Below, one piece after another: positions 35,159 through 43,580 of a stretch of DNA of 64,000 bases (position 1 is its first letter; each line of letters opens with the position of its first letter). The notes beneath the pieces are model-generated. The model did not search any database. It was not told the DNA's origin and saw nothing but the letters and a program-made list of their open reading frames with translations. The DNA comes from D2472 sp964275585 (GTDB taxonomy: Bacteria; Pseudomonadota; Gammaproteobacteria; Magnimaribacterales; D2472): NCBI GenBank assembly GCA_964275585.1, contig CAXYCJ010000013.1, positions 124,001 to 188,000 on the forward strand, in the 5' to 3' direction. Position numbers and translations under genes: made by a program.

Positions 35159-37861
35159 ATGGAAAAAATTCTTTTAAGGCTCACAGAATTATTTGGAAAA
35201 ACTCCCAGCCTTATTCTTAATTATAAAAAGCAAGTATTGACAAGCTTGGTGATCATCTCAGCATTTCTGTTGTATGGGGTTTTTAATCATACCGTTTTCG
35301 ATATGTCTACTGACAGTTATCTTGAAGAAGAAAATCCAGCACAAATAGCGCTGGATGAATTTCGCAGACAATTTGGCGGTGATGATTCTGTATTTATAAT
35401 TTATGCTCCGAAAGATGGCAATGTTTTTTCTCGTGAATCTTTAATTACAGTCCAACAACTAACTGATAACCTTGTTAACTGGAGAGATCTTGACAGGAGT
35501 GAATATCCCGAAATTCCGTTAGATGAGCTTTCCCATATTCGTAGAATCCAATCTCTCGCAAATGTTAAAGTCCAAGAAAGTATAGGAGATACATTAAGAT
35601 CAGATAGACTAATTCCTAGACAGCTACCAACCAGTGAGGCTGAACTCCAAAAAATTAAAGTTAGGGCTTTAAATCAACAGGATTATGTAGGAGTATTGTA
35701 TTCAGAAAACGGTGAATACGGTGCAATACTGGTCCAGACAGACTTTGGAACGATACCGGTAGAAGGGTATGAATCTGTCCTAGATATTGCTGGCATTGAG
35801 CTGGCTGATGGCTTTGCAAACTTTGATCTCACTTTTGACGATAATGCTGTTGTGCAAGACGTTGAATTTCAGGATACCGACCAATTGGCTTACTTCTCTT
35901 TTGATGAGGCCCTGACAGGGGTTTATCAAAAATATGCAAATGAGCTAAGCTTTTACACGGTTGGCACTCCTTCCATGATGGGGCAAATGCAAGGAGTGCT
36001 CAACCAGATGGCAGTGCTGGGCGTCCTAATGGTATTAATTTTTTCTCTGCTCTTATGGGTCTTGTTCCGCTCAGGAAGCGCACTAGTCTGGCCGATGGTC
36101 ACCATAGCGCTCAGCGTTGCTTGGTGTTGGGGAATAACAGTTTGGATGGGTATTACTGTGTCCACAATGATCGCATTAACGGTGCTGCTTATTTTTGCCG
36201 TAGGAATTGCCGACTGTGTCCATGTGATGAGCGCTTATTTTAGTTTCAGACATGACGGTCAAGAACATAATACCGCCCTTTCACATGCTTACGAAAAAGT
36301 TGGCTTGGCTCTTTTACTTACAACATTAACCACATCAGCGGGGGTGTCAGTCCTGGCAACCTCAAATCTAGAGCCAATCAAGGTTTTCGCTGTTATGTCA
36401 GCCCTAGGGGTCATTCTGGCCTTATTTTTTACTATAGTGCTCCTCCCAGTTCTTTTGGATCTCTGGCATCCAGCAGCGGTTGAAAGCAAAGAAAAACCTA
36501 GTCTGGCTGATAGATTGGGCGCCAAGTGGAGCTCTATAAAATCTATAAAAAAATTGGTTGTCGGAACTTGCGCTGCCCTGGTGGTTTTTGCTTCGCTCGG
36601 CCTAATGCTGGGAGCATTTATTAATTTCGTGATCGCTCTTACTTATTGGATAATCAACTCTCAAAGAGAAATACTTGCTCGGGTTCCCATAATTGTTCAA
36701 AAATCGCCTAAGCTAATATTAGGTATTTTTGGACTGGGCTTTATTGTCTGCATATATGGCGCAACCAAAATTCAAATCGATACAAACATTGCCGAAATGT
36801 TTAAGGCTGACCACCCTTTTACTGCCGCTGTTGAAGTAGTTGATCAAAACATGTCAGGTGCTCAGAACATGGAAATAATGATCGATACTGGGGTAACTGA
36901 CGGTATGCTTGATTCTAAGTTGCTTACCGCTGTTGATGATCTGCAGACCCGAGTTGAGAGCCGTTATCCTGAAATTATTAGACGAACTCATTCCCTCGCT
37001 AATATTGTAAAAGATACAAATAAAATCATGAATGGGGATGATCCAGAGTTTTATAGAATTCCGGATTCAAACCAAGCAATTTCACAATTGCTTTTTATGT
37101 TTAATAGTGCAAACCCCGAAGATCGAAGAAACCTTGTGTCAGATGATTACAGCCGATCACACATAAGTATCAGTGCCCGAAATTTAGGCTCTTACGAATA
37201 CAAAGAACTCTTTGACAATGTTTCATTGGATGTCCAAGAAACTTTTTCTGATATTGAAAAAGATTTCCCAAATTTGGATGTGAATTTAACGGGAAGCATG
37301 GCAACTCTAATGGTAATGGCTGATGCAATCGCTACCTCTCAATTTAATAGCTTTGCCTTAGCCCTGTTAATAGTAAGTCTGATTATGATCATTGCGCTAG
37401 GGTCTTTAGGAGGCGGTATTATGGGTATGGTGCCCAATGCCATACCAGCTTTTCTCGCATTTGGTTTGATGGGTCTTTTTGGTATCCCTTTGGACGTGGA
37501 CTCCCTATTAATAGCACCTTTAATCTTGGGCATAGCTGTCGATGATACTATTCATTTTATGACCCACTACAGAGTGGAATTAAGCAAAACGGGAAGCATA
37601 GCCGAAGCGCTAGACAGCGCAATAAAAGAGGTGGGACAGGCCGTCATGTTTACAACAATGGTCATAGGGCTTGGGTTTGCTGTCCTAAGCTTTTCAGATT
37701 ATCTAGGAATGGCAAAGGTTGGCTTTTTTGGGTCTATAGCAATATTTGTTGCGCTACTTTGTGACCTTTTTCTTATTCCTGCGATGATTATAATTTTTAA
37801 ACCAAAGTTCGGTGTAAAAAATGTAAATACCAAGATTGATTTCCAAGGAGTTACTGGATGA
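35159..37861 (+). CDS. RND-superfamily (MMPL-type) exporter
   Basis: A 900-aa inner-membrane protein with the RND duplication: TM1 (~25-45), a periplasmic loop (~45-270), five helices (~275-430), then TM7, a second loop and five final helices. Each half has the RND proton-relay Asp context: GIADCVHVMSAYF and GIAVDDTIHFMTHYR. There is no membrane-fusion protein; instead it is coupled to a LolA-like periplasmic protein and an outer-membrane barrel, a layout used by exporters of lipids or other hydrophobic molecules. A GTG three bases upstream is an alternative start. A 60-base sample at 36061 counts 60% GC, well above core genes here. The cargo is unknown. Confidence 0.85.
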   Translation: MEKILLRLTELFGKTPSLILNYKKQVLTSLVIISAFLLYGVFNHTVFDMSTDSYLEEENPAQIALDEFRRQFGGDDSVFIIYAPKDGNVFSRESLITVQQLTDNLVNWRDLDRSEYPEIPLDELSHIRRIQSLANVKVQESIGDTLRSDRLIPRQLPTSEAELQKIKVRALNQQDYVGVLYSENGEYGAILVQTDFGTIPVEGYESVLDIAGIELADGFANFDLTFDDNAVVQDVEFQDTDQLAYFSFDEALTGVYQKYANELSFYTVGTPSMMGQMQGVLNQMAVLGVLMVLIFSLLLWVLFRSGSALVWPMVTIALSVAWCWGITVWMGITVSTMIALTVLLIFAVGIADCVHVMSAYFSFRHDGQEHNTALSHAYEKVGLALLLTTLTTSAGVSVLATSNLEPIKVFAVMSALGVILALFFTIVLLPVLLDLWHPAAVESKEKPSLADRLGAKWSSIKSIKKLVVGTCAALVVFASLGLMLGAFINFVIALTYWIINSQREILARVPIIVQKSPKLILGIFGLGFIVCIYGATKIQIDTNIAEMFKADHPFTAAVEVVDQNMSGAQNMEIMIDTGVTDGMLDSKLLTAVDDLQTRVESRYPEIIRRTHSLANIVKDTNKIMNGDDPEFYRIPDSNQAISQLLFMFNSANPEDRRNLVSDDYSRSHISISARNLGSYEYKELFDNVSLDVQETFSDIEKDFPNLDVNLTGSMATLMVMADAIATSQFNSFALALLIVSLIMIIALGSLGGGIMGMVPNAIPAFLAFGLMGLFGIPLDVDSLLIAPLILGIAVDDTIHFMTHYRVELSKTGSIAEALDSAIKEVGQAVMFTTMVIGLGFAVLSFSDYLGMAKVGFFGSIAIFVALLCDLFLIPAMIIIFKPKFGVKNVNTKIDFQGVTG

Positions 37862-38751
37862 TTGCAACAAGCTTACGATTATTAATTGGGTCCATGTTGT
37901 TTATGGTTTGCTTTAACAGTGCGTTTGCACAAGATCTCACTGGTTATGACATCATGAAATTGGTTGATGATGCTCAGCGCCGGACCAATGACTCTTCATT
38001 TAGCAGAATGCAGCTTTCGAGCTGTAAATTTGGTGTGACTAACGGGCGCATAACCTGCGCCGATAGACCTCGAGTAAAATCTCTGGAGTCTGTAGCAAAA
38101 AACTACGGACGGGAACTAAAAGACACCAGGGTGGTTACGATCACATTGGAGCCGGCTGCAGAACGAGGCATCGGCATGCTCAGCTATACATACGATGAAA
38201 CTGGCCGCGACAACGAAACCTGGCTGTATCTTTCAGCCCTTGGAAGGGTCAAGCGCCTAGCGAGCGGAGATTCAGATGAAGAAACGGAACCAGCGTCACT
38301 ATTTGGTTCTGAATTCACTACTGAAGATACTGAAACAGGAAAACTCGAAGAGTATACTTTCAATATTCTCAAAGAAACAATAACGTCCGGTCGAGAAGTT
38401 TGGAAGCTGGAAATGATTCCAAATAAAGACAGAGCGAAGAAAACTCGTTATTCCCGGCAAGTTCATTACATAGACAAAGAAAGGTATGTCGTTTTGCGCT
38501 CAGAAATGTATGATCAGTACGATAAAGAAGTGAAAAGACTAATGGCTTCAAGGGTTGAGCTTGTAAATGGTATATGGATGTCGCGCTCATTAACCATGAT
38601 GAATCTCGTTACCAACCGCTTGTCTAATATGGCATTCGTTGAAATCTATACTGACCTAGACATTGAAGATGAGTTTCTAAGTCAACGAACGCTTAACGAC
38701 GCGGCCTACAGAGAGACAGAATTAGAGAAACTTCGGGCTCAACTAAATTAA
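37858..38751 (+). CDS. LolA-like outer-membrane lipoprotein-sorting family protein
   Basis: A 297-aa protein with a signal peptide (LLIGSMLFMVCFNSAFA, cleaved before QDLTG) and the LolA-like half-barrel fold of the family usually annotated outer membrane lipoprotein-sorting protein (WLYLSALGRVKRLASG; SRQVHYIDKERYVVLRSEMY). It is periplasmic and probably carries a hydrophobic ligand between the RND pump, which it overlaps by four bases, and the following barrel. A 60-base sample at 38041 counts 50% GC. It is not the housekeeping LolA, which is shorter. Confidence 0.8.
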   Translation: MIATSLRLLIGSMLFMVCFNSAFAQDLTGYDIMKLVDDAQRRTNDSSFSRMQLSSCKFGVTNGRITCADRPRVKSLESVAKNYGRELKDTRVVTITLEPAAERGIGMLSYTYDETGRDNETWLYLSALGRVKRLASGDSDEETEPASLFGSEFTTEDTETGKLEEYTFNILKETITSGREVWKLEMIPNKDRAKKTRYSRQVHYIDKERYVVLRSEMYDQYDKEVKRLMASRVELVNGIWMSRSLTMMNLVTNRLSNMAFVEIYTDLDIEDEFLSQRTLNDAAYRETELEKLRAQLN

Positions 38752-38771
38752 CGTGAAATTGCCAGCTTAAT

Positions 38772-40193
38772 ATGTCGCGCCTCTGTAAAATAGCCGGCTT
38801 AATTCTTATATTCATGACCTCAATAGCTCATTCTCAGACCACTGAGCAACCAAACCTTGGAGATGAAGTTTTATCAAGCGACGAGATTATCTTCGAAGAT
38901 AACCTGTTTGATAATGTTTTTGATGAACAACCCAGTAACAGCAAAGATTCTTGGTTAGAGAATTTTACCTTCACCGTCAGCCAACAATTCTATGGCCAGG
39001 TTAATAATCACTCCGTGGAACCACAGCCTGGTTTTTCTTTTCCACGTGAAGCAGATATGGAAAATAACCGATTAGGCATCAATATTCGTTATCAAAATGG
39101 CTTTGCGCCAGGGTGGCTAATTCAAGCAAGCGGTCAATCACGAACTTACTGGAAACATGACTATGAGTTCGAGGCTAATAATAAAAAGATTGACGATGAA
39201 TATCGTATAAATGAGTTTTTTCTACAGAGAAGTTTTGATCAGCACAGCATTAAATTTGGACGACAGACAGTTGTTTGGGGAGAGGCTGTGGGTAACTCTG
39301 TACTTGATGTGATTAATCATTATGAATACAGAGACTTCAGTATCATTGACATCGAAGATGCTCGTCTCAATCAATGGATGGTCGTATGGGATTATTTTGG
39401 TGGAGATAGTAATTGGTCCAGCTTTATAAATCTTTATCCAGAATTTAACCCAGCACCTGTCCGTGGAAGCCCTTTTTTCTTAGCACCCGAATTTAATCTC
39501 ACTGACTACAAAAGAGGCGGAGATGTTCTTGCAGAAGTAGGCACCCAATGGAGAAAATCATTCGACCTTAGCGACATTAGCTTTATGGCAGCTTATCTCT
39601 ATGAAAATCAATTACGCTATGATGCTCCAGTTTCTGGAATCGGTAATGCGGTGGTAAAAAAGAACGATTTTTTGCTTTTGGGATTTAGTGCCAATCGTGC
39701 AATCGGCCGCCTGCTGCTTAACTTTGATTTAGCCTTTAGTCAGAATGTACTAGCAGATAGCTTCAATTTTCCTGGAACATCTGCTCTTTCTTCACCGCTA
39801 GATTTAAAGAAAGACCAAATTGGCACTTCATTTGGCTTTGAATGGATGGTTGATAACGATCAAAGTCTGAGTTTAAGTATTCAGGCACAGAAGATGCTCG
39901 ACGAAGACGAGGGTTTGTTGCCAGGGCAGCAGCTCGTTAACGAAGGCGTATTTGGTAGTTGGCTAGTGCGGTACAGCAATGTCCTACTTAACAGCGATCT
40001 TACATTATCATCTACGTTACAAGGTGATCTAAATGGGGATTCGCTATTAGCATTGCTTGGTGTGCACTATACAATCAATGATAATTGGGCATTGGGTACT
40101 GAGATCATTAGCGTTAATGCGGCTAGCGCTTCGCCTTTGGTTTTCTTTGATGAAGACGTGCGAGTAGGTTTGACAATAACTTATTCATATTGA
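38772..40193 (+). CDS. DUF1302-like outer-membrane beta-barrel
   Basis: A 473-aa protein with a signal peptide (ILIFMTSIAHSQ), then alternating strands ending in ...VGLTITYSY, a C-terminal aromatic as BAM substrates have. FDQHSIKFGRQTVVWGEAVG resembles the GRQxxxWGE signature of DUF1302-type barrels found with RND exporters. It follows the LolA-like gene after 20 bases and would be the outer-membrane exit or receptor of the module. The exact family assignment is tentative. Confidence 0.75.
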   Translation: MSRLCKIAGLILIFMTSIAHSQTTEQPNLGDEVLSSDEIIFEDNLFDNVFDEQPSNSKDSWLENFTFTVSQQFYGQVNNHSVEPQPGFSFPREADMENNRLGINIRYQNGFAPGWLIQASGQSRTYWKHDYEFEANNKKIDDEYRINEFFLQRSFDQHSIKFGRQTVVWGEAVGNSVLDVINHYEYRDFSIIDIEDARLNQWMVVWDYFGGDSNWSSFINLYPEFNPAPVRGSPFFLAPEFNLTDYKRGGDVLAEVGTQWRKSFDLSDISFMAAYLYENQLRYDAPVSGIGNAVVKKNDFLLLGFSANRAIGRLLLNFDLAFSQNVLADSFNFPGTSALSSPLDLKKDQIGTSFGFEWMVDNDQSLSLSIQAQKMLDEDEGLLPGQQLVNEGVFGSWLVRYSNVLLNSDLTLSSTLQGDLNGDSLLALLGVHYTINDNWALGTEIISVNAASASPLVFFDEDVRVGLTITYSY

Positions 40194-40240
40194 GCTTGAA
40201 AATTTAATTAACTGTTTTGTGTTACTCGATAGTTGCAGGA

Positions 40241-40251
40241 CCCACCATTCA
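40241..40251 (+). other. Possible attachment-site copy (right)
   Basis: A second copy of CCCACCATTCA, 5,204 bases from the first and 47 bases past the barrel gene, just before the aldehyde dehydrogenase stop. It is the inferred right boundary of the tRNA-linked module or a remnant of a duplicated tRNA end. Confidence 0.4.
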
Positions 40252-40260
40252 AGTTTTAGC

Positions 40261-41679
40261 TCATGGCATTATGACTGCTTTAGTTTCTAGGCACTCTTCT
40301 AAGCCGTGAACGCCATGCTCTCTGCCATTACCTGAAGATTTGTAACCTCCAAAAGGTGCTCCCGTTCCTCTAGCACCGCCATTGATAATAACTTGGCCCG
40401 CACGAATTTTCCTTGCAACTTTGCTCGCATGTTCAGGCTCACCTTGAACGTATCCGGCTAATCCATATTCAGTATCATTGGCAATCTCTATAGCTTCTTC
40501 TTCGGATTCATATTTTAGGATTGATAAGACTGGACCAAAAATCTCTTCTCTTGCAATAGTCATGTCATTGGTTACATTTGCAAATACTGTAGGCTTTACA
40601 TAAAAACCTTTTGTGTAACCTTCGGGCTTTTCAACGCCACCAGCAACCAACATTGCACCTTCTTCAATTCCTATATTTATCATCCTTAGGATCTTTTCAT
40701 ATTGAGGTTTATTAGCTATGGGTCCAATTCTAAATTCTCCCTGAGGATCACCAACAGTGGTGCTGTTTGCTGTTTTAACTGCAAATTCAACTGCTTTGTC
40801 ATAATTTTTTGCAGAAACCAGCATTTTTGTTGGCGCATTGCATGACTGGCCTGAGTTTAAAAAGCAATGTCCGGCACCGCCTCTAACTGACTTCTCAAGG
40901 TCTGCCACATCATCAAGGACTATATTTGAAGATTTACCACCCAGTTCTTGGTGCACTCTTTTAACAGAAACCGCAGATGCTTGAGCAACAGCTATTCCTG
41001 CTTCAGTTGAGCCTGTAAATGACATCATCGCAACATCAGAGTGATCTGATAAGGCAGCGCCTACTATAGGGCCATATCCATTTACCACATTAAACACACC
41101 ATCTGGAACCCCCGCTTTATCAAACACTTCTGCGAGAAGCAAAGCGCAATATGGAGAAATCTCACTTGGCTTTAAAACCATTGAGCATCCCGCTGCAAGA
41201 GCAGCTGAAGCTTTTGTTGTCATTTGATTCATGGGCCAATTCCATGGTGTGATCATTCCTACGACTCCAATAGGCTCTCTAATTAATGTGTAATCACCTT
41301 CTCTTTTTTCAAATTCATATTCTTTTAGAGCATCTAGAGTCTCATGTAAATTTTTAATTCCTGTGGATGCTTGAGCTTTGTCTGAGAGCCAGAGTGGGGC
41401 ACCCATTTCTTCTGTAATACTTTGAACTAAATCAGCATACCTATTTACATATTCGGTAATAATGTTGTTTAAGATCTCAATGCGATCTTCTTTTGATGTT
41501 AGTTGATATTTTTTGAATGCCTCGGATGCTGCTGAGACTGCTTTATCAATATCGCCCCTTGTTCCAGCTGTAACATGTCCTATAAGCTCCTCATTTGCAG
41601 GATTGATAACCTCAATTTTTTTATTTGATTCTGATTCAACCCATGCACCATTTATATAAAACTGTAATTTATCTTTCAT
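40261..41679 (-). CDS. NAD(P)-dependent aldehyde dehydrogenase
   Basis: A 472-aa ALDH-superfamily enzyme. It has TPWNWPMNQMTTKA, FTGSTEAG, the catalytic Glu in HQELGGKSSNIVL, and the catalytic Cys in NSGQSCNAPTKML. ATG 41679 is chosen because AGGA lies seven bases upstream; a TTG at 41685 is too close to it. The substrate is not readable: TmpB already yields glycine betaine, so a betaine-aldehyde role is not needed in that path; malonate semialdehyde is possible given the nearby malonyl-CoA decarboxylase that may share its operator. It is 128 bases downstream of tmpB and has its own likely promoter. Confidence 0.9.
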   Translation of the reverse strand: MKDKLQFYINGAWVESESNKKIEVINPANEELIGHVTAGTRGDIDKAVSAASEAFKKYQLTSKEDRIEILNNIITEYVNRYADLVQSITEEMGAPLWLSDKAQASTGIKNLHETLDALKEYEFEKREGDYTLIREPIGVVGMITPWNWPMNQMTTKASAALAAGCSMVLKPSEISPYCALLLAEVFDKAGVPDGVFNVVNGYGPIVGAALSDHSDVAMMSFTGSTEAGIAVAQASAVSVKRVHQELGGKSSNIVLDDVADLEKSVRGGAGHCFLNSGQSCNAPTKMLVSAKNYDKAVEFAVKTANSTTVGDPQGEFRIGPIANKPQYEKILRMINIGIEEGAMLVAGGVEKPEGYTKGFYVKPTVFANVTNDMTIAREEIFGPVLSILKYESEEEAIEIANDTEYGLAGYVQGEPEHASKVARKIRAGQVIINGGARGTGAPFGGYKSSGNGREHGVHGLEECLETKAVIMP

Positions 41680-41735
41680 ACTCAAATCCTATTAATTTAA
41701 TGCTTAGCCTAACAAATTATCAAATACATAGATTA

Positions 41736-41753
41736 GGCAACCATATGGTAACC
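41736..41753. promoter_or_regulatory. Tandem GGYAACC operator-like element upstream of the aldehyde dehydrogenase
   Basis: GGCAACC at 41736 and GGTAACC at 41747 repeat with an 11-base period, one helical turn; the centre ACCATATGGT is a perfect palindrome. It lies 57-74 bases before the aldehyde dehydrogenase ATG, near where a -35 would fall for a GATAAT -10 at 41716-41721. An almost identical element lies at 44875-44892. The T-GGT-A-ACC-A half-site resembles GntR/FadR-type operators, which is inference. Confidence 0.55.
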
Positions 41754-41807
41754 AATAAGAAGAAAATAAAAAGCATGAATAACTGTAAACACCTTTAAAA
41801 AATAAAA

Positions 41808-42365
41808 TTAAACGAATGACTGAGGTTCTCTCGAAAGTATTTCTTTAATCATTGGTAAAAAATAATCTAGAGATTGCGTTTCATAATTCGGATCAAATGA
41901 TTCCTGATCCCACTTTGAGCAAAAATCTATGCAGTCCTGATAGTAAGGATGGTCAATATATTTTTCCCTTAAATTTCTATCTTTTTCATAATGATGCATC
42001 CAGTAATAACCTTGAAATAATCCATGATGAAGAATTATCCAATAATTTTTCTCACTTATATACGGTCTTAAAACTGCTGCAGAAGCTTGAGAGTGATTGG
42101 ATGGGGATATAGCATCACCTATATCGTGAAGTAGAGCACAAACTATTGTTTCAGTATCTGCTCCATCCCTCTCTGCTCTTGTTGCTGTTTGAAGGCAATG
42201 TTGAAGCCTGCTAATTTGATATGGAGATTCATCATCCATCGTTTGAAGCCATTGTATTACTCTTTTAAATACACTTCTTTCATTCTTTGAATCATGAATT
42301 GCTATAAGATCATAATCTTTCTTAGTTCCTTCATCCATTGATATAAATCCAACTTTTTTATACAA
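41808..42365 (-). CDS. tmpB: TmpB-like HD-domain diiron oxygenase
   Basis: TmpB (relative of PhnZ) cleaves the C-P bond of [(R)-1-hydroxy-2-(trimethylammonio)ethyl]phosphonate to glycine betaine and phosphate. This 185-aa protein has the HD-oxygenase ligands: His56, His80-Asp81 (ALLHDIGD), His91 (SNHSQAS), His113/114 (ILHHGLFQGYYWMHH) and the acidic segment WDQESFDPNYE. The His56-His80 spacing equals that of PhnZ His34-His58. The TTG start at 42365 has a strong AGGAG nine bases upstream, lying over the tmpA stop, so the genes are coupled. The function rests on pairing with tmpA; a regulator-type or other HD oxygenase substrate remains possible. Confidence 0.75.
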   Translation of the reverse strand: MYKKVGFISMDEGTKKDYDLIAIHDSKNERSVFKRVIQWLQTMDDESPYQISRLQHCLQTATRAERDGADTETIVCALLHDIGDAISPSNHSQASAAVLRPYISEKNYWIILHHGLFQGYYWMHHYEKDRNLREKYIDHPYYQDCIDFCSKWDQESFDPNYETQSLDYFLPMIKEILSREPQSFV

Positions 42366-42370
42366 CTTAA

Positions 42371-43459
42371 CTATCTCCTTAAACTGTTATTTTTATAAAG
42401 AATAAAATTATTTTCTATATTATCCATTTCATAATATGCGTCCTGGAGATGACGTTTGCCATTAAGCTTAAATTCATTCCTACCATGAAGAATTCGATGA
42501 GCAGAAACCAAAAGAATATGTCCTGCTTCAAGTCGAAATTTTGATTTGTATTTTTGGCTATTAATTCTTTTACATAGTTCATGATAAGCCTCATAAAATA
42601 AATCAACATTTTTCTTATGTGGATCTATCATTTGCATTAATTGATTTGAGTACCTGAATACAACAATCTCGTTATTAGCATTTAATCTAATAATTGGTTC
42701 ATTTGTATATGTCTCATTTTCTTCATCAAATTCTCTAAATGGAACTGAAAAAGTACTTAAAATATTAAAATAGTTAGGGAAATCGTTTCTTAAATCCCTA
42801 ACCACTGAATACCCATCAACTATAATAGATTCTCCGCCTGTAGATTCATTGGCTAGCATATGGAGAGCCTGCACACTTGGCGGCCATGAATAACTAGCAA
42901 AATCATTATGTGGAGGGACTGCTAGCGAGGTATGCGCAATATTATATACATGACCATCGACAGATACATTGTGAATTCGCTCAAATAATACCTCCCTAAT
43001 AGGGCCGAGCCTTAGAGACAGTTCTTCTAATGAGTTTGGAATGCATGGAGCATTTTTAATACATATTGCTCCTTTAGAAATAAAGTTGGAGATAGCATCT
43101 ATGGCAGTATCATTCTTCTGAAGAAAATCATCCCAATTATAATAGTTAGGAATAAAATCATTAGTCCATAAAACTTTTTTAGGCTTTCTAGGTTTTTTTA
43201 AAAATTCTATATCTTGAAAATTGATAGATGTCTTATGATCATCAGGCCAAACTATAATAATATTATTTTGATCCAGACATACGCTTTGGGGTTTTAAATC
43301 TACGGGGACAGAATCAAGCATAAACCTCTTTTCTTGAGTTTCCTGCACTCTGCATTCATTGCAGGGGCAATTATCTCTTATCCATAGATATGGAAGCTCC
43401 AACCGTGCCTCTCTGTCATTTATCAAGTTGAGCGATGACTCATTAAGTTTAAAATTCAT
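42371..43459 (-). CDS. tmpA: TmpA-like Fe(II)/2-oxoglutarate dioxygenase
   Basis: TmpA hydroxylates 2-trimethylaminoethylphosphonate at C1; the family is usually misannotated as gamma-butyrobetaine dioxygenase. The 362-aa protein has the N-terminal zinc domain of that family (Cys31, Cys33, Cys36 in DNCPCNEC, and His75), then a TauD-like core with iron ligands His184-x-Asp186 (PPHNDFASY) and distal His325 (ILHGR). AAGGTG lies six bases before the ATG. The neighbour five bases downstream is the HD oxygenase, which argues for TmpA over carnitine synthesis, where no HD partner is used. No phosphonate transporter is in the window. Confidence 0.78.
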   Translation of the reverse strand: MNFKLNESSLNLINDREARLELPYLWIRDNCPCNECRVQETQEKRFMLDSVPVDLKPQSVCLDQNNIIIVWPDDHKTSINFQDIEFLKKPRKPKKVLWTNDFIPNYYNWDDFLQKNDTAIDAISNFISKGAICIKNAPCIPNSLEELSLRLGPIREVLFERIHNVSVDGHVYNIAHTSLAVPPHNDFASYSWPPSVQALHMLANESTGGESIIVDGYSVVRDLRNDFPNYFNILSTFSVPFREFDEENETYTNEPIIRLNANNEIVVFRYSNQLMQMIDPHKKNVDLFYEAYHELCKRINSQKYKSKFRLEAGHILLVSAHRILHGRNEFKLNGKRHLQDAYYEMDNIENNFILYKNNSLRR

Positions 43460-43580
43460 TTATTACACCTTATAATTAGGCGTCCCTTTTAGCAGCTCCT
43501 AGTGCGCAATCAGGACCAAATCAACTATTTATCTTAGATAATACTATCCCCATCGTTAAAAAATTACAATTATTAATCTT

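Noticed and set aside
36055..36243. Plus-strand 62-codon frame inside the RND gene, with other similar frames in the DnaG and RpoD genes
   Set aside because: Out-of-frame shadows of long conserved genes without their own ribosome sites.
40194..40240. A second degenerate tRNA next to the repeated tRNA end
   Set aside because: The bases before the 11-base copy do not form a T arm or acceptor stem, so only the end copy is supported.
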